Source: Apoderus coryli (taxonomy: Eukaryota; Arthropoda; Insecta; Coleoptera; Attelabidae). Taken from it: DNA of 64,000 bases. Numbering within the stretch: the first letter of the stretch is position 1; every line of letters begins with the position of its first letter. The translations under genes were made by a program, and so were the position numbers. Of the stretch, positions 10,861 through 21,470 are shown one piece after another. The stretch lies in assembly GCA_911728435.2 (NCBI GenBank), contig OU452201.1, forward strand, positions 11,532,001 to 11,596,000, written 5' to 3'. The notes beneath the pieces were generated by a model. The model had not been told where the DNA came from and ran no database searches. It saw nothing but the letters and a program-made list of their open reading frames with translations.

Positions 10861-11481
10861 CCCTAGAGAACTCGCGCTAAGGAAATTACGGCAGAACTGG
10901 CGTGTGGGCATTTCTCTCACTACTTATTATTGTGTATTTTTTTTATTGTGACGAGACAAAATTAAACTCAAATAATTACGCATCATTTTTAATGAAGTGC
11001 TGCATCTTTTTTTTGGATTTTCGGTTTTTTCTTCTTGGGCAAAATCCACAAAATCCAGCTTGATCTTCTGCCGTTACACGTTCGGGTTCAGGAATGCCTA
11101 CCAGTTCTCTACTTCGCTGTCGCCTGTTGAATGACATATATATTACTGAAGCTCGGTATACTAAGTGTGGTTTCATCAACTGTTTTCATCCTCAGAAACA
11201 TTTGACGATCTTGAATAATTTCTGTATTGTCTTTACATATTTCGAAAATACAAACGCCAGAACTCGCGCAATGAGAGAATCACTCACAAACCTGCACTTG
11301 ATCAACAACTTCATATTATATCGCAGAACACAGTGTACTTCGAATTTAACTAATCAGGGGGCGCATCGGGAACACAAAGTCAGCTAGAGAGCGAGGTAGG
11401 CTCATCCAGTGTCTATATCGTGAAATCTTGCGATTGTAGGCGAAGCGTGAAAGAAATGCTCATAGCGCGAGTGCTGCAGGG
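10861..11481. mobile_element. Internally deleted piggyBac-like element
   Basis: The left end begins CCCTAGAG after a TTAA (10857-10860). The right end, read inward on the other strand, begins CCCTGCAG, next to TTAC (11482-11485), a one-base decay of TTAA. The arms continue in parallel with ACTCGCGCTA and later GCATTTCTYTCAC on both sides. TTAA duplication and CCC(T/Y)-type ends are the piggyBac signature. At 621 bp against 2.4 kb or more for full elements, most of the transposase has been lost. Confidence 0.72.
10976..11179 (-). pseudogene. piggyBac-like transposase C-terminal remnant
   Basis: A 67-codon minus-strand frame inside the deleted element reads EPERVTAEDQAGFCGFCPRR then KNRKSKKK. 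The CxxC pair followed by a basic KNRKS stretch resembles the first half of the cysteine-rich C-terminal finger of piggyBac transposases; the second half (CxxC, then CxxH) is destroyed. Its position and direction, ending about 115 bp from one terminus, fit a transposase 3' end. Family assignment rests mainly on the surrounding terminal repeats. Confidence 0.5.
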
Positions 11482-11485
11482 TTAC

Positions 11486-14095
11486 GTTTTGTTGCCTTTT
11501 TTATTTTATTATTTTTATTTATTTTATCACATTTTTGACAAATGGAATGAAAGTCACAAGAAAAAAACTTAAGTTATAATTAAGGCAAGGGTCCCCCCGT
11601 TGACCCGCCTATGGTCATCCTTTTTTATTCAATTTCATGTCAGTTTACGACGTTTGACTTGGTGAATAAATATGCTACATTGATTAATTCATCTTTACTC
11701 GTTTCGAAAATATTTCAAAAAATTCCTCCTCAGGCAGTCATCTATCTATCTTTGTAAATAAGGACTCGACTTCGAAAAATTACAATTTAGGTTTTTTTCA
11801 TAATTAGACGTCGCCCATTCGCTCACAAATTTTGACCACCTATTTCAGAAACACCTTGTATATATGCTTTCTTTTGTATTCCTTATAGTTATACCATTGA
11901 ATGAATTCAATCAACGTTTATACCAAAGAAAAACATATTATATTATTATAAATTTGATTCTGTTTATCTTTCTCAATCTGTTGAACTTAAAATGGACCTG
12001 GCAACACTGGCACTGCAGCAGGTACAGAGTTCTTTAATGCGGCAGGTCACAGGTCACATGTCATTTCATATTTTTATTGCATTAGTAGATTTTTCGTCTG
12101 TTTGCTCTTACATATTACGTTGTGAATTACTGAATAATTTATTATAGAATAGAATTATGTCCCTTATAAAATATAAAAATAAGAAGTAAGAACCTACATA
12201 TTGAAATTAATAGAAATAGCTTCTAATGCAGGGCCAACAGCAAGTGATCATCATGAAGTGCACCCTGTATTTCTAAATGAAGGGGAACATTATTTATTCA
12301 ACTTATCTATATCATACACTAAATATCTATTTTGGGACAATAGTGTTTTAAATTATTGTTGAAGTTCTAGATAATATTTTTAAATAAAGCTGTAAACTTA
12401 ATTATTTTAGGATGTGTGTTAATGTTATCATCTTTCCGGTAACAGGTTTCTGCTACATATAATTATTACTAGCATCTGATATATCACGCACCGTCTTTCT
12501 CTAATTCTACTTAAATGTTTTATATTTGATAAAAGTAAAGCTACTTTAAAAGGGATGAGGGAAATTGGCCATAAATATTTATATTTTGCAGCTGCAGATG
12601 GTTTGCTTTCTAAAACCTTATATACGAGGTGTCGCCAGTAAATAACGAACACGATGAGATGGTGAATGAAAACGCGACCTTAATAATTATTGAACTGCTT
12701 TCAGTAAATATATGCTGGATACAATAAACAAATACTCATAAAAGTCCGGTAAAATTTTTATTATATGGAGTGCTACTCTAAAGATTCACTGTATGCGCAG
12801 GGCTTTTTACATTAAATTTCACTATAAACAGTGTCGACTGTACTTATTTATCACTTGCGCGCCACTGAGTTTTTGTTGTAGAGGAAAATTTTTTATACAT
12901 TTGCTTAAACAAATTTGCGCAAATTGTATCGTTCAATTTTAATTATACGTACTGCTTTTATATGTTTGTTTTTCTATTACGCTCTCGTTTTTGTTGTAAT
13001 GTAAATAATATGAGCAGTAAACCAAGTTAGTTTAATATAGTAATAAAAGCAGACAATTTTGCTATGATGAAATATTTATTTTGCAAAATAACAAAATAAC
13101 GTGAAGCTTATTTTGAGTTATGGTTAATTACTAGATACCTACAACCTCAATTAACTCATTAAAAATCTTACGAATTCTGTAAAGTAATATTTTCATAAAG
13201 CAAATAGTGGTTCCATAAAATATTTTATAGGAGGATGAAGAATTTTTCTACTTTAAATAAACTAGACTTAAAATATTTTGATACATAAGATAAATAATAA
13301 AGGATACAGGGAACAATGGAAAATGAAAAACATAAAAATAATAATTTAATATTTCGTACGACAAAAACGTTTGAATCATTATGTTTTTTTTTTCAGTTTT
13401 CGATGTTTATTAATGATTTATCAGTGTGGCGTGGGGTAGTTCAATAAAATATTAACAATAATTTATATGCATGCGGCAGTATCAGCCATCAAAACGAAAA
13501 CACACCGACACCGTTGTCCTGTATATTTAATAGCCTATTCATTTCCCCGGCATCTTGAACCTATATTACCTTATACAGCATTTATTATATGATTACTGTT
13601 CTAGCTCTATTCCAAAAGACATTAAAACCATTCAAACCCTACCAACGTCCTCAATATTAAACTAATCCCCATTTCGGGAAGATGTGTCCTATTTTGTCCT
13701 GTATTGCATTTTACCACCCACTACTACGTATATGGTGCTAGATCATATTACACGAAAAGGTTATATACTCGTATTATTCTATAGATTGCTACTATGTTGC
13801 CACATCTTCTACATTTTAGACGAGAATTTTGTTTATATGAGAAGAGCCCTCTCGACGTCCTTTTTGCATAGTGAGACGGTCACCAGACATGAAAATACAT
13901 ACACTTCTCACAAATAATACCAATTGTTTTTTACATTGTGTAAATACAATGCAAGAAAAATCTGTGATACATGGACCATAGCCTGACGTTTTCTCGATCA
14001 GCGGGCCAACATTGGTGTTTCCTCTAGTATGGCAATAAATGAGGGTAATCTATGAAGAAATGAATCCTAATCATATTTTCCCAAATACTTCACTA
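11486..14095. other. Long gene-free AT-rich stretch
   Basis: I see no coding gene. At 12627-12665 the sequence TACGAGGTGTCGCCAGTAAA resembles a lone mariner-type end, but no partner end was found. The remainder is ordinary AT-rich DNA with random open frames. Confidence 0.4.
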
Positions 14096-14197
14096 CTTCA
14101 TTCAAAAATTGGAAATAAAAAAAGAAATGCAAGAGCTGGGATTTGAAGACAGGACCTTCCATACACAAAGCGCACGCTCTCCCAATGACACCGAGGC
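14096..14197 (-). repeat. Family A tRNA-like tail, separated from its body by mariner
   Basis: Read on the minus strand, this starts with GTGTCATTGGGAGAGCG (A-box region). It has the B-box-like GGTCCTGTCTTCAAATCC, then CCAGCTCTTG, a T-rich stretch and TTGAATGAAGTAGT. It matches the tails at 121-230 and 24048-24150. The corresponding body lies at 15379-15645 on the same strand, on the other side of the mariner, so the two halves were once contiguous. Confidence 0.65.
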
Positions 14198-14202
14198 TTA
14201 TA

Positions 14203-15376
14203 CGAGGCACGTTTATTTAGTAAGTACCGTTTTGCGATTCCGCCGCCGCAGCGCTACGGTCGGCGTTCCGCGCATGCGCGCTGGTTACCTACATCTCTTG
14301 TCTACGCACTGACGCCATTACAGTCTGATTCCTCATTGTATACGTTGTTTACTGAGTGTTTAAGATGCCTCCGACAATCGTGAGTCCCGCCGATTGTGAA
14401 GTACCGGCTGTTATACGATTTCTTAGTGCTAAAGGCGTAAAACCGATCGATATTCATCGTGAGATCTGTGAAGTTTACGGACAAAACATTATGAGTGATG
14501 GAATGGTAAGGAAATGGGTGAAAGCATTTAAAGATGGCCGCACAAATGTGCATGATGAAGAACGGAGTGTAGTGTAGTGTTTTGTATCGCATTGTGACCG
14601 AGATTTGCACAAAACCCAACGTTTAGGCAGTGCATTGACTTTTCTTGAGTGGTACCACAATGAAGGTGAAGATTTTTTAGACCAAATTGTTACTGGTGAC
14701 GAAACATGGGTGGCCTACGTCACACCAGAATCGAAACAACAATCCATGGAATGGCGACATTCATCATCACCCAAAAGAGTGAAGTTTAAGCAAAAATTTC
14801 TGCCCGGAAAATCATGTGCACAGTTTTTTGGGACAGAAAAGGAGTATTGCTAGTGGAGTTTCTGCCTCGTAATGAGACAATCAATGCAGCGTCTTATTGT
14901 TAGACACTGAACAATCTGCGTCGTGCAATCCAGAACAAAAGACGTGGCAAGTTGAGTAAGGGTATCGTTTTGCTGCATGACAATGCCCGTCCACATGTGG
15001 CTAATCGGACCAAAGATCTCATCAAATCTTTTAAATGGGAAACTCTAGATCATCCTCCATACAGCCCTGATCTGGCGCCCAGCGACTACCATTTGTTCCT
15101 GCACTTGAAGAAACACCTGGGTGGTCAGCGTCTTCAAGACGATAACGAAGTCAAAACATTTGTGATACAGTGGTTAACATGTCAGGCGGCAGAATTTTAT
15201 GAGGAGGGTATTCAAAAACTGGTGCCACGTTATGAAAAGTGCCTCAATATTCACAGAAATTATGTAGAAAAGTAGATTAAGGTACAGGCTTTTTCATGTA
15301 AAAATAAAATTATTGCGATATCTTTGCACGTCTTTTTTTAATTCCAAAACGGTACTTACTTAAAACACATGCCTCG
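14203..15376 (+). mobile_element. mariner (DD34D) element, internally deleted
   Basis: Terminal inverted repeats of about 32 bp begin CGAGGCA on both ends and share GTAAGTACCGTTTTG, with only a few mismatches. TA dinucleotides flank both ends (14201-14202, 15377-15378), the expected mariner target duplication. Length is 1174 bp, slightly short for the family because part of the transposase gene between its DNA-binding and catalytic domains is missing. It sits inside a family A repeat copy, so it is younger than that copy. Confidence 0.9.
14365..15275 (+). pseudogene. mariner transposase, deleted and frameshifted
   Basis: The ATG at 14365 opens MPPTIVSPADCEVPAVIRFL, with the helix-turn-helix DNA-binding region running to about 14570 (SDGMVRKWVKAFKDGRTNV). 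An early stop follows, and roughly 80-100 residues of the linker and second helix-turn-helix region are absent. The catalytic part resumes at LGSALTFLEWYHNEGEDF. The three catalytic aspartates survive: D in VTGDETW (14698), HDNARPH (14979) and APSDYHLF (15084), with exactly 34 residues between the last two. Frame changes near 14835-14950 separate the first from the other two. Not functional. Confidence 0.88.
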
Positions 15377-15378
15377 TA

Positions 15379-15645
15379 CATATATTATATTAGATATTGG
15401 TACCAACTACCTAACTGGTGAAATTAAAAACGCAATTTTCTCGAGAACTATGAGGATACATTTCAAAATTAACCTATTAATAATAATTTGAAATGATGAT
15501 CTCTCGACCACTACTGCTATTATATAATTTTTGTCCACCCCCATCTAAAGCGATTTCAACCAAAAACTAATGGATTCATCCTAGGTATTCCCCAAACTTA
15601 TATACCAAAATTTAGTTCATTTGGCGAAGCGTTTAGATTTAGATC
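15379..15645 (-). repeat. Family A body, truncated, split from its tail by mariner
   Basis: On the minus strand this holds the family motifs TAGTTTTTGGTTGAAATCG, GATGAATCCATTAG, TTCTCGAGAAAATTGCG and CACCAGTTAGGTAGTTGG, in the same order as 23820-24010. It lacks the 5' third of the family (CAGGGAAAGTATTG and the TCTGTCTG region). It abuts a hammerhead-bearing element at its 5' side. Confidence 0.7.
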
Positions 15646-15692
15646 CATAAAATTTAATCTATAATTACTTATGCCAACCCAACAAAGCACGT

Positions 15693-15735
15693 CACCATAC
15701 ATGTTTCGACATGTAAAATGTCATCATCAGTGGTA
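15693..15735 (-). ncRNA. Hammerhead ribozyme, copy B
   Basis: On the minus strand: stem I TACCA (15735-15731), core CTGATGA (15730-15724), stem II GACAT/ATGTC with loop TTTAC (15722-15708), GAAA (15707-15704). Stem III is the self-complementary ACATGT (15704-15699), then A at 15698 as the cleavage-site nucleotide (GUA), then TGGTG (15697-15693), which pairs back to stem I with one G-U. The catalytic core is intact. Stem III is very short, as in copy A. Confidence 0.8.
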
Positions 15736-16026
15736 TAAATTTAAAAAAAAATATTGTTTCTAAAATTTCAGCACATCCGAAACTCAATATAATTATACAT
15801 ATTCCCTAATAATTAATTATTCTGATTATTATCTATCGTTTAATATGATATATAAAAAGAAAAAGAAATAAAGTTTAAAATTTCGTTTATCTAATTTAAT
15901 AATGATATTAAAGCAATAATTTCTCGAGAATCAAGTGAGAATCCACATTTTATTTTATTTTGTCAAACAAAAACAATTTTCCGCAAAGTGTAATTCAAAT
16001 GACATATATCAAGATTTCTTATTCAA

Positions 16027-16069
16027 TACCACTGATGATGACATTATATATGTTGAAACATGTATGGTG
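16027..16069 (+). ncRNA. Hammerhead ribozyme, copy C
   Basis: Stem I TACCA (16027-16031), CTGATGA (16032-16038), stem II GACAT/ATGTT with loop TATAT (16040-16054, one G-U pair), GAAA (16055-16058), stem III ACATGT (16058-16063). The cleavage-site A is 16064, followed by TGGTG (16065-16069). It is inverted relative to copy B 291 bp away. The loop and one stem II base differ from B, so stem II pairing has been kept by compatible changes. Confidence 0.8.
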
Positions 16070-16142
16070 ACGTGCTTTGTTAATTAACTTGGCACAATTG
16101 AAGTAATTATAGATTAAATTTTGTGGTGTTGACCTATTTTAT

Positions 16143-16706
16143 TCTATATCATATAATAAGTACCTACTCTTCGTAAATATGGACTATTTCATAAAAAAAA
16201 ATATTTAATAATAATTATAGTCAATTACTACTATACAAATGATTTTTTCATAATCAGTGTAGATATAGGTGAAAAAAAAAAAATGTTTCGAAACATATCT
16301 AGGATATGATAAAGATAACTAATACAGTTGTATAAATTTGGCAACCTTGCAGTTGTTTCCATCAAATAATTACATGGCCAAGCGGACCATTCCCCAAAAT
16401 AACTCTGGCAATTTAGCGCCTGCTTTACTGACCGTAACTCTGTCATTATTTACAACCACAACTCGGGTTCTACAATTTACTTCTATCTCGGATTTTGGCT
16501 CGGATTTAAAGACCCGCAAACAATTTGGCGGTTTTGTTTATTGGCTAAATCAAGGAAATACGATTCAGTATTCAACATCTTTGGTTTAATGGAAAAATGT
16601 GGTATTAAAAATATATTTAAAACATGCACGTGCCGAAATAATTCAATTTTGTTTTATACTCGTTTAATTAATTCGGTATATCGATTGTGGCGGCCCGTCA
16701 TAAGTA
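16143..16706. other. No recognisable feature
   Basis: Two short open frames (16338-16589, 16541-16735) show no family pattern. Confidence 0.35.
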
Positions 16707-16800
16707 TTAGGTCAATCAATAAGTCTGTAGGATGACACATAGATGGCGTTACTAGAATTTTTTACATATGATTTTTATTTAGTATTAACCTTAAAGAATT
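16707..16800 (+). repeat. Solitary mariner-type end
   Basis: After TTA at 16707-16709 the sequence GGTCAATCAATAAGTCTGTA resembles irritans-type mariner termini (pattern AGGT..N..ATAAGTC). It is followed by a GATGGCGT stretch often found just inside such ends. No matching 3' end or transposase was found, so this would be a truncated remnant. Confidence 0.4.
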
Positions 16801-18865
16801 TTAACTCATCTGTGAAAAAATACATTATATGAGCCACAATAGACCCTCGGGTGGATGCAGTCTGCATTTGGAACCTACGTACCTAAATGACGATGATTAC
16901 TGGTGTAGATAAATATGGCGAATAAAAGTAGGTAATCTTCAAATAATGTAGGTACAGTATATGTAATAAATGTAATAAAAAATATGCGAAAACTAAAACC
17001 TCTGTGTATGAGTTACTCATTAGAAATTTAATACCATGTCGATAGCAGTCGTCCTTAATACAAAATCCGCCTTTATAATGCTTAAAAGCCCATTAGCATT
17101 TGTCACTAACCTTGTCAACTCAACAAAAGCAACGCACCGGACTGAAAATACATTTCACAGCTTTTCCTTTTCCATTCAGAACAACATAAATATTAAATAC
17201 TGAAAATGTACATTTTAAGCGCACGACAAACGCCACCATACATACATATATGAAAAAGGGTTATTCGACGCTTTGATCTCGGTCAGTGGTTCTAATTTTA
17301 TTCACTCGTCACTCGTAACTCATTTACACAACACAAATGACCATTGGTCTCAGTAAATTACTTGTCAATTGCTTTCACAAAGCCCCGGTAAACTTTAATT
17401 TAAATGCTAGTGGCGGCACCCTCAACATTTTTGGCTTTTAAGTGTAAATTTTCAAAAGATACCGTTATTGTATTGGAAATTGTATGTCTCTTCACGCTCC
17501 TGGTGACAGGATTCATGCTGAGAAATGAATGAAAAGCAGATTTCATTTTCTTTAATAAACTTTGTGGTCATTATTATTTTTGTTGAATTTTTTGATAAAT
17601 GGAAAACATATTTTTTTTAGTAGCCTATAATACACGGGACAAAATTACAGCGAACTCCACTATTTTGGAGTGTAGCCCGTCAAGTATGTCTACTGCAACT
17701 CAAATAAGAAAGATCACAATTCGGCATGGACCGATCACCTATGATACCTCGATAAGAATTCGATCAACCATTGAATTTTGACACTGAATACGACCATGCC
17801 TGCCTTCTCAGACTTTAAGTGAAGCTGGGGTGAGACAATAAGCCTCAGAGCCTCTGAGTTTTCCAAACAACTAGAATGGGGGCTGCAAATATGTATTTGG
17901 GAAAGACACTCATCGTGACGGGATAGTCTTATTTTTTAGTTTCATGTACCATTATTTTCCAATAATTGCCTTAATACTTACTTGTCTGTAGATTCTTCGG
18001 ACAACCTGTATATAAAATTCACAAAATCGTTTATTTATTCATTACGTATAACACAAGTAAACCATATAGATGCAAAGTGTAGCGTGAAAAAAAAAACTTA
18101 TATATTCGGCAATTTTCCAGACTACGGTGGAAAATTATATTATTTATTTTCACCGTTCTTTTTCCACATACATATATTTTTGCGTTGTTCAGATTGAGAA
18201 CGAGATTATATACGGTCCATTGATGGAAAATTGCTTGAGGGCGACGAATGTATATATATTTTTAATTGTACTAACTTAAGTGGAAAAAGAATTATAAACA
18301 TTATTTTCGGTTTGGATGAACGTGGTGCAGAATTAAAAAATAATATGAGAAAAAACAAAACAAGAAATCATCAACTTATATATTATATATTACATGAATA
18401 AAAGGCGTCTGCTCCACAAAATCCAAATATATTATCTTGAATCTTCTTTACATTACGTTAAATTAAATCATCGACAAAAAATAGTTTAATTTTGGTTTTT
18501 TGAAGAATACATATTTAAAAGTTTATTTGATTTTTTTAAATATCATGATTTTCGATATAAAGAAAGGTATATAATTTTTATTTTCTGAAAACAACTAGTT
18601 TAAGTAATTTTGGTTAAGAAACTGTTGGTTTGACATTATGAAATTATAGGTTAAGTTTTATGTGCTTATTTAAGGTATATTGTAGGGCAGTTGAGGCTAG
18701 CATAATTGATACTGTGGTGAGAAAAACTCAGATGTTCATGTGAGTGGAGAAACTGCAAGAAACGTCGAAATTTAAAGGTGTGTTATTTAGCGGAAATGGT
18801 TATATTTAAACTAAATTGTCAATAAAATACGAAAAAAAAACTTATTTTCGCTTGTAGAATGATGA
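16801..18865. other. Gene-free stretch with a lone hammerhead-family tail
   Basis: Mostly featureless. At 18395-18416 the minus strand reads TTTTGTGGAGCAGACGCC, the tail of the hammerhead repeat family (compare 6973-6990 and 63025-63045), but no ribozyme core remains upstream of it. Confidence 0.4.
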
Positions 18866-18867
18866 TG

Positions 18868-19433
18868 TATCGAAAAATGCTTAGTATTTCAGATACAGGG
18901 TGTTATTTGCAAATTCCTGACGATGGGTTTTTAGTTATATTTCCGAAACGCGTCTCGATGTCAAAATGAAATTTGACACACTTACGTATCTTCGTAGGAA
19001 AGGTTCTATCAACCCTTAATATGCATTTCCACCCTGTTTCTTGTATTATCGTATCGTAGCCGTATAATAATATTGGAGAGGTTGCATAGAAATTTTCAAT
19101 GTCATTTATCTTGAAAACGGCTGCTTCTAGCGTTATGAAACAAGTGAACATTTTTTATGTACAAAAGTCTCAAATTTATTATTATTTTTAGAAAAAGTAA
19201 AAAAAGCGCACAAAAAAAAAGTTGGGACAAAATTTGTTCTGACCCCTCCAGCCTACCCCACCCCTGACATTTTCCTCACCATGGGATATCATATTTTTTA
19301 ATAATCCTACAAAGATACGTCAGTATGCCAAATTCCATTTTATCGAGACACGTTTCGGAAATATTACTAAAATCCCATCGTCAGGAATTTACAAATAACA
19401 CCCCGTATCTGAAAAACGAAGCATTTTTCGATA
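18868..19433. mobile_element. Foldback element with ~130-bp inverted arms
   Basis: The left arm (18868-19008) and right arm (19306-19433) are inverted copies. Both contain ATCGAAAAATGC, then CAGATACAGGGTGTTATTTG in related form, CCTGACGATGGG, TTTCCGAAACGCGTCTCG and GATACGT-type words. The loop of about 300 bp is non-coding. A direct repeat, TTATTTTYGCTTGTAGAATG, lies just outside both arms (about 18842 and 19455), so insertion may have occurred into or with a longer repeat. No transposase is encoded. Confidence 0.6.
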
Positions 19434-19962
19434 TATGTTCATATGAAAAAAACATCTTATTTTTGCTTGTAGAATGTCCCCTTAAATTATTTTAAGCTAA
19501 TTTCGGGACACCCTGTTTAGTTCATTTTTTACAGACAAATTTATGTCACTTTTTTTTCTTCAAGAAATTATTACTGCGATATTGCAAAGCAAAAAATATT
19601 TATTATGACATTTATAAGGAATGAGAATATTGTTATAGCAGTTAGGGTGGCTCTTAGTAGCTATTGTGTCAAGCAGAAAGGAATATTATTATTTCCAATG
19701 TTAAAAGATATTCAGAAATCACCCTTAAAGAAGACGTATAAGTGCAGGGGTTAGTTGCTTACTGTCTTTTGTATTAGTATAGACTGACCTTTAAATAAAT
19801 GTCAGCCGTCTAGAGTTACTTCGTCTCAAGACACTTATTAACAGTCAGAAAATATATAGGGTGTCCAAAATTGAGGTATCATTTTAATTTTGATGCCATT
19901 TTTTTGTAATTTTTACTCGAAATTTGTATTTTCAGATTCTGAATACATTCCGGTTAGTTAAT

Positions 19963-21380
19963 ATGGAACTTTACACGAAGGAACAGCCTGTTTTTAGTAT
20001 TAAAACATTTTTTGAAAATGGCAAAAGTTTTCAAGTTGTTATTAGAAAATTTAGAACAAAATTCGCTAGAGAAAATGTTTCAACAAATTGTTCCATCAAG
20101 CCGATGGTTGAGAAATTTGAAGAAACTGGATCCGTTCATGATAACAGAAACAGAATTTATCAACGTAGTGGTCGTTCACCCGAGAAGATAGCAGCTGTGA
20201 GTAGAAGTGTTGAAGCTGACCACGCATTACGTCACAAATTTATTTCTCGGGCCATCGAAAAACAAGAAGAAAATGAGAATTTTTTAACAAAATAACCTTC
20301 ACCCATCAAGCCCATTTCCAGCTCAATGGATACGTCAACAAGCAGATTTGCCGCATTTGGGGTGAAGAGAATCCAAGAGTTATCTTAGAGCAACCATTAC
20401 ATCCACAAAAAGTTACGGTTTGGTGGTCTAGAGGAATCGGACCAAACTTTTTTGAAAACGAAAATGGAAATGCGATTACGGCAATGGAAATCGCTACAGA
20501 GAGATGGTACAAAGCTTTTTCTGGCGGAAAATTGATGATTTCGACGTAGAGAATATGTAGTTTCAACAAAACATTTTTTACCAGACATTTATAATCTGGA
20601 TGATCTTGCTGCTGCTTTAGCGACTGACTCCTTGACTCGGGTGTCTAAAATCGCGAAATTTCTTTTGGCCGTTATGAAATTACGCTCTTTCCTGCTTAAT
20701 GAATAAAATAGTGTGTCCTGTTCTTTGTTATAGCTAGTAGCTTGTTATTATATTATATAATGTGTATAATACTTTCCATTTATAGGTAATGTTCTGTTTA
20801 TTACTTACAATATTTTATTTATTCTCTTCATTTATTTCTTTTTTCACTTATATATACATATTATGTTTATTTGTTATTTACCCATATTTTTGGTGTTTTT
20901 GGACGAATTGTGCTAATTGCTATTGTTGATTATGTATTTCTTTTTCTTTTTTTTTGATTATATCTTAGAATGTAAGTTTATGTTTGGATCATACCCTTGT
21001 TATAAAGTTTGTACTCTTAGGAACAATAAATGAAATAATAATATAATAATAATAATAGTTTCAACAGGATGGTGCCACTTGTCACACAGCAAGAGAAACA
21101 ATGGAACTTTTGACAGAAAAGTTCGAAAATCGCATTATTTCTTGTAGAGGAGGAGTAAATTGGCCACAAAGATCGTGCAATTTGACCCCTTTAGATTTTT
21201 TTTGTGGGTTTTTTTTTTAAATCGGAAGCGTACAGCAATAATCCAACAACAGTTTACGAGCTTAAAACCAACATTAGCGAGCAGATATCAACCATTAACA
21301 ACAATTTATTGCAAACCGTGATTGATAATAATTGTGGTAAAAGATTACGAGGCTACCTAGCTAGTAGGGGGGTCACTTAA
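19963..21380 (+). pseudogene. Tc1/mariner-like transposase, interrupted
   Basis: The ATG at 19963 opens MELYTKEQPVFSIKTFFENG. The N-terminal helix-turn-helix region continues to FEETGSVHDN, then an internal deletion joins it to ALRHKFISRAIEKQEENENF. Catalytic-domain pieces follow in shifted frames: FQLNGYVNKQICRIWGEENP-like sequence near 20325-20380 and YVENM/FQQDGATCHTARETM across the LINE insertion (20545-21105). Later NWPQRSCNLTPLDFF lies near 21160-21210. Stops and frameshifts abound, and the segment with the first catalytic aspartate is lost or unreadable. This family is common in insects and often annotated as 'Tc3-like' or DUF4817. Confidence 0.82.
20569..21055 (+). mobile_element. 5'-truncated LINE nested in the transposase gene
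   Basis: This insertion is bounded by a perfect 11-bp direct repeat TAGTTTCAACA (20558-20568 and 21056-21066) that restores the transposase reading when collapsed to one copy. It starts inside an ORF2 end, HFLPDIYNLDDLAAALATDS then FLLAVMKLRSFLLNE and a stop near 20705. It continues through an AT-rich 3' UTR and ends in AATAAATGAAATAATAATAT-type repeats. Target duplication, 5' truncation and repeat tail together show target-primed reverse transcription. Confidence 0.85.
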
Positions 21381-21470
21381 CCGACATATTTTTTCACTTT
21401 TAACCGGAACCTAGTTGTAATGGACTGATATAAAAATATTTTTAATATTAAAATGATACGTCAATTTTTT

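Larger units (their letters stand above)
15646..16142. mobile_element. Element with inverted hammerhead-bearing terminal repeats
   Basis: Two copies of one roughly 90-bp sequence lie in inverted orientation at 15646-15735 (minus) and 16027-16140 (plus). Each carries a hammerhead, then GACGTGCTTTGTT, then GAAGTAATTATAG-like sequence and TTAAATTTTGTGG. The plus copy ends in the tail GTGGTGTTGACC. The 291 bp between them is AT-rich and non-coding. Inverted pseudo-LTRs with hammerheads are known from Penelope-like retroelements; no GIY-YIG or RT coding sequence survives, so that link is inference. Confidence 0.68.
19859..21470 (+). mobile_element. Tc1/mariner-like element (DUF4817-type transposase)
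   Basis: The left end reads AGGGTGTCC then ATTGAGGTATCATTTTAAT (19859-19892). Near the right end (21441-21465) the reverse complement ATTGACGTATCATTTTAAT occurs, giving imperfect terminal inverted repeats. The interior carries a broken transposase interrupted by a later LINE insertion. Without that 487-bp insertion the element would be about 1.1 kb, a usual size for this group with some internal deletion. Confidence 0.7.

Noticed and set aside
12627..12665. TACGAGGTGTCGCC as a mariner end
   Set aside because: Single end without partner, transposase or TA-flanked mate; left as a weak hint only.
14302..14660. Minus-strand open frames over the mariner
   Set aside because: Shadows of the plus-strand transposase reading.
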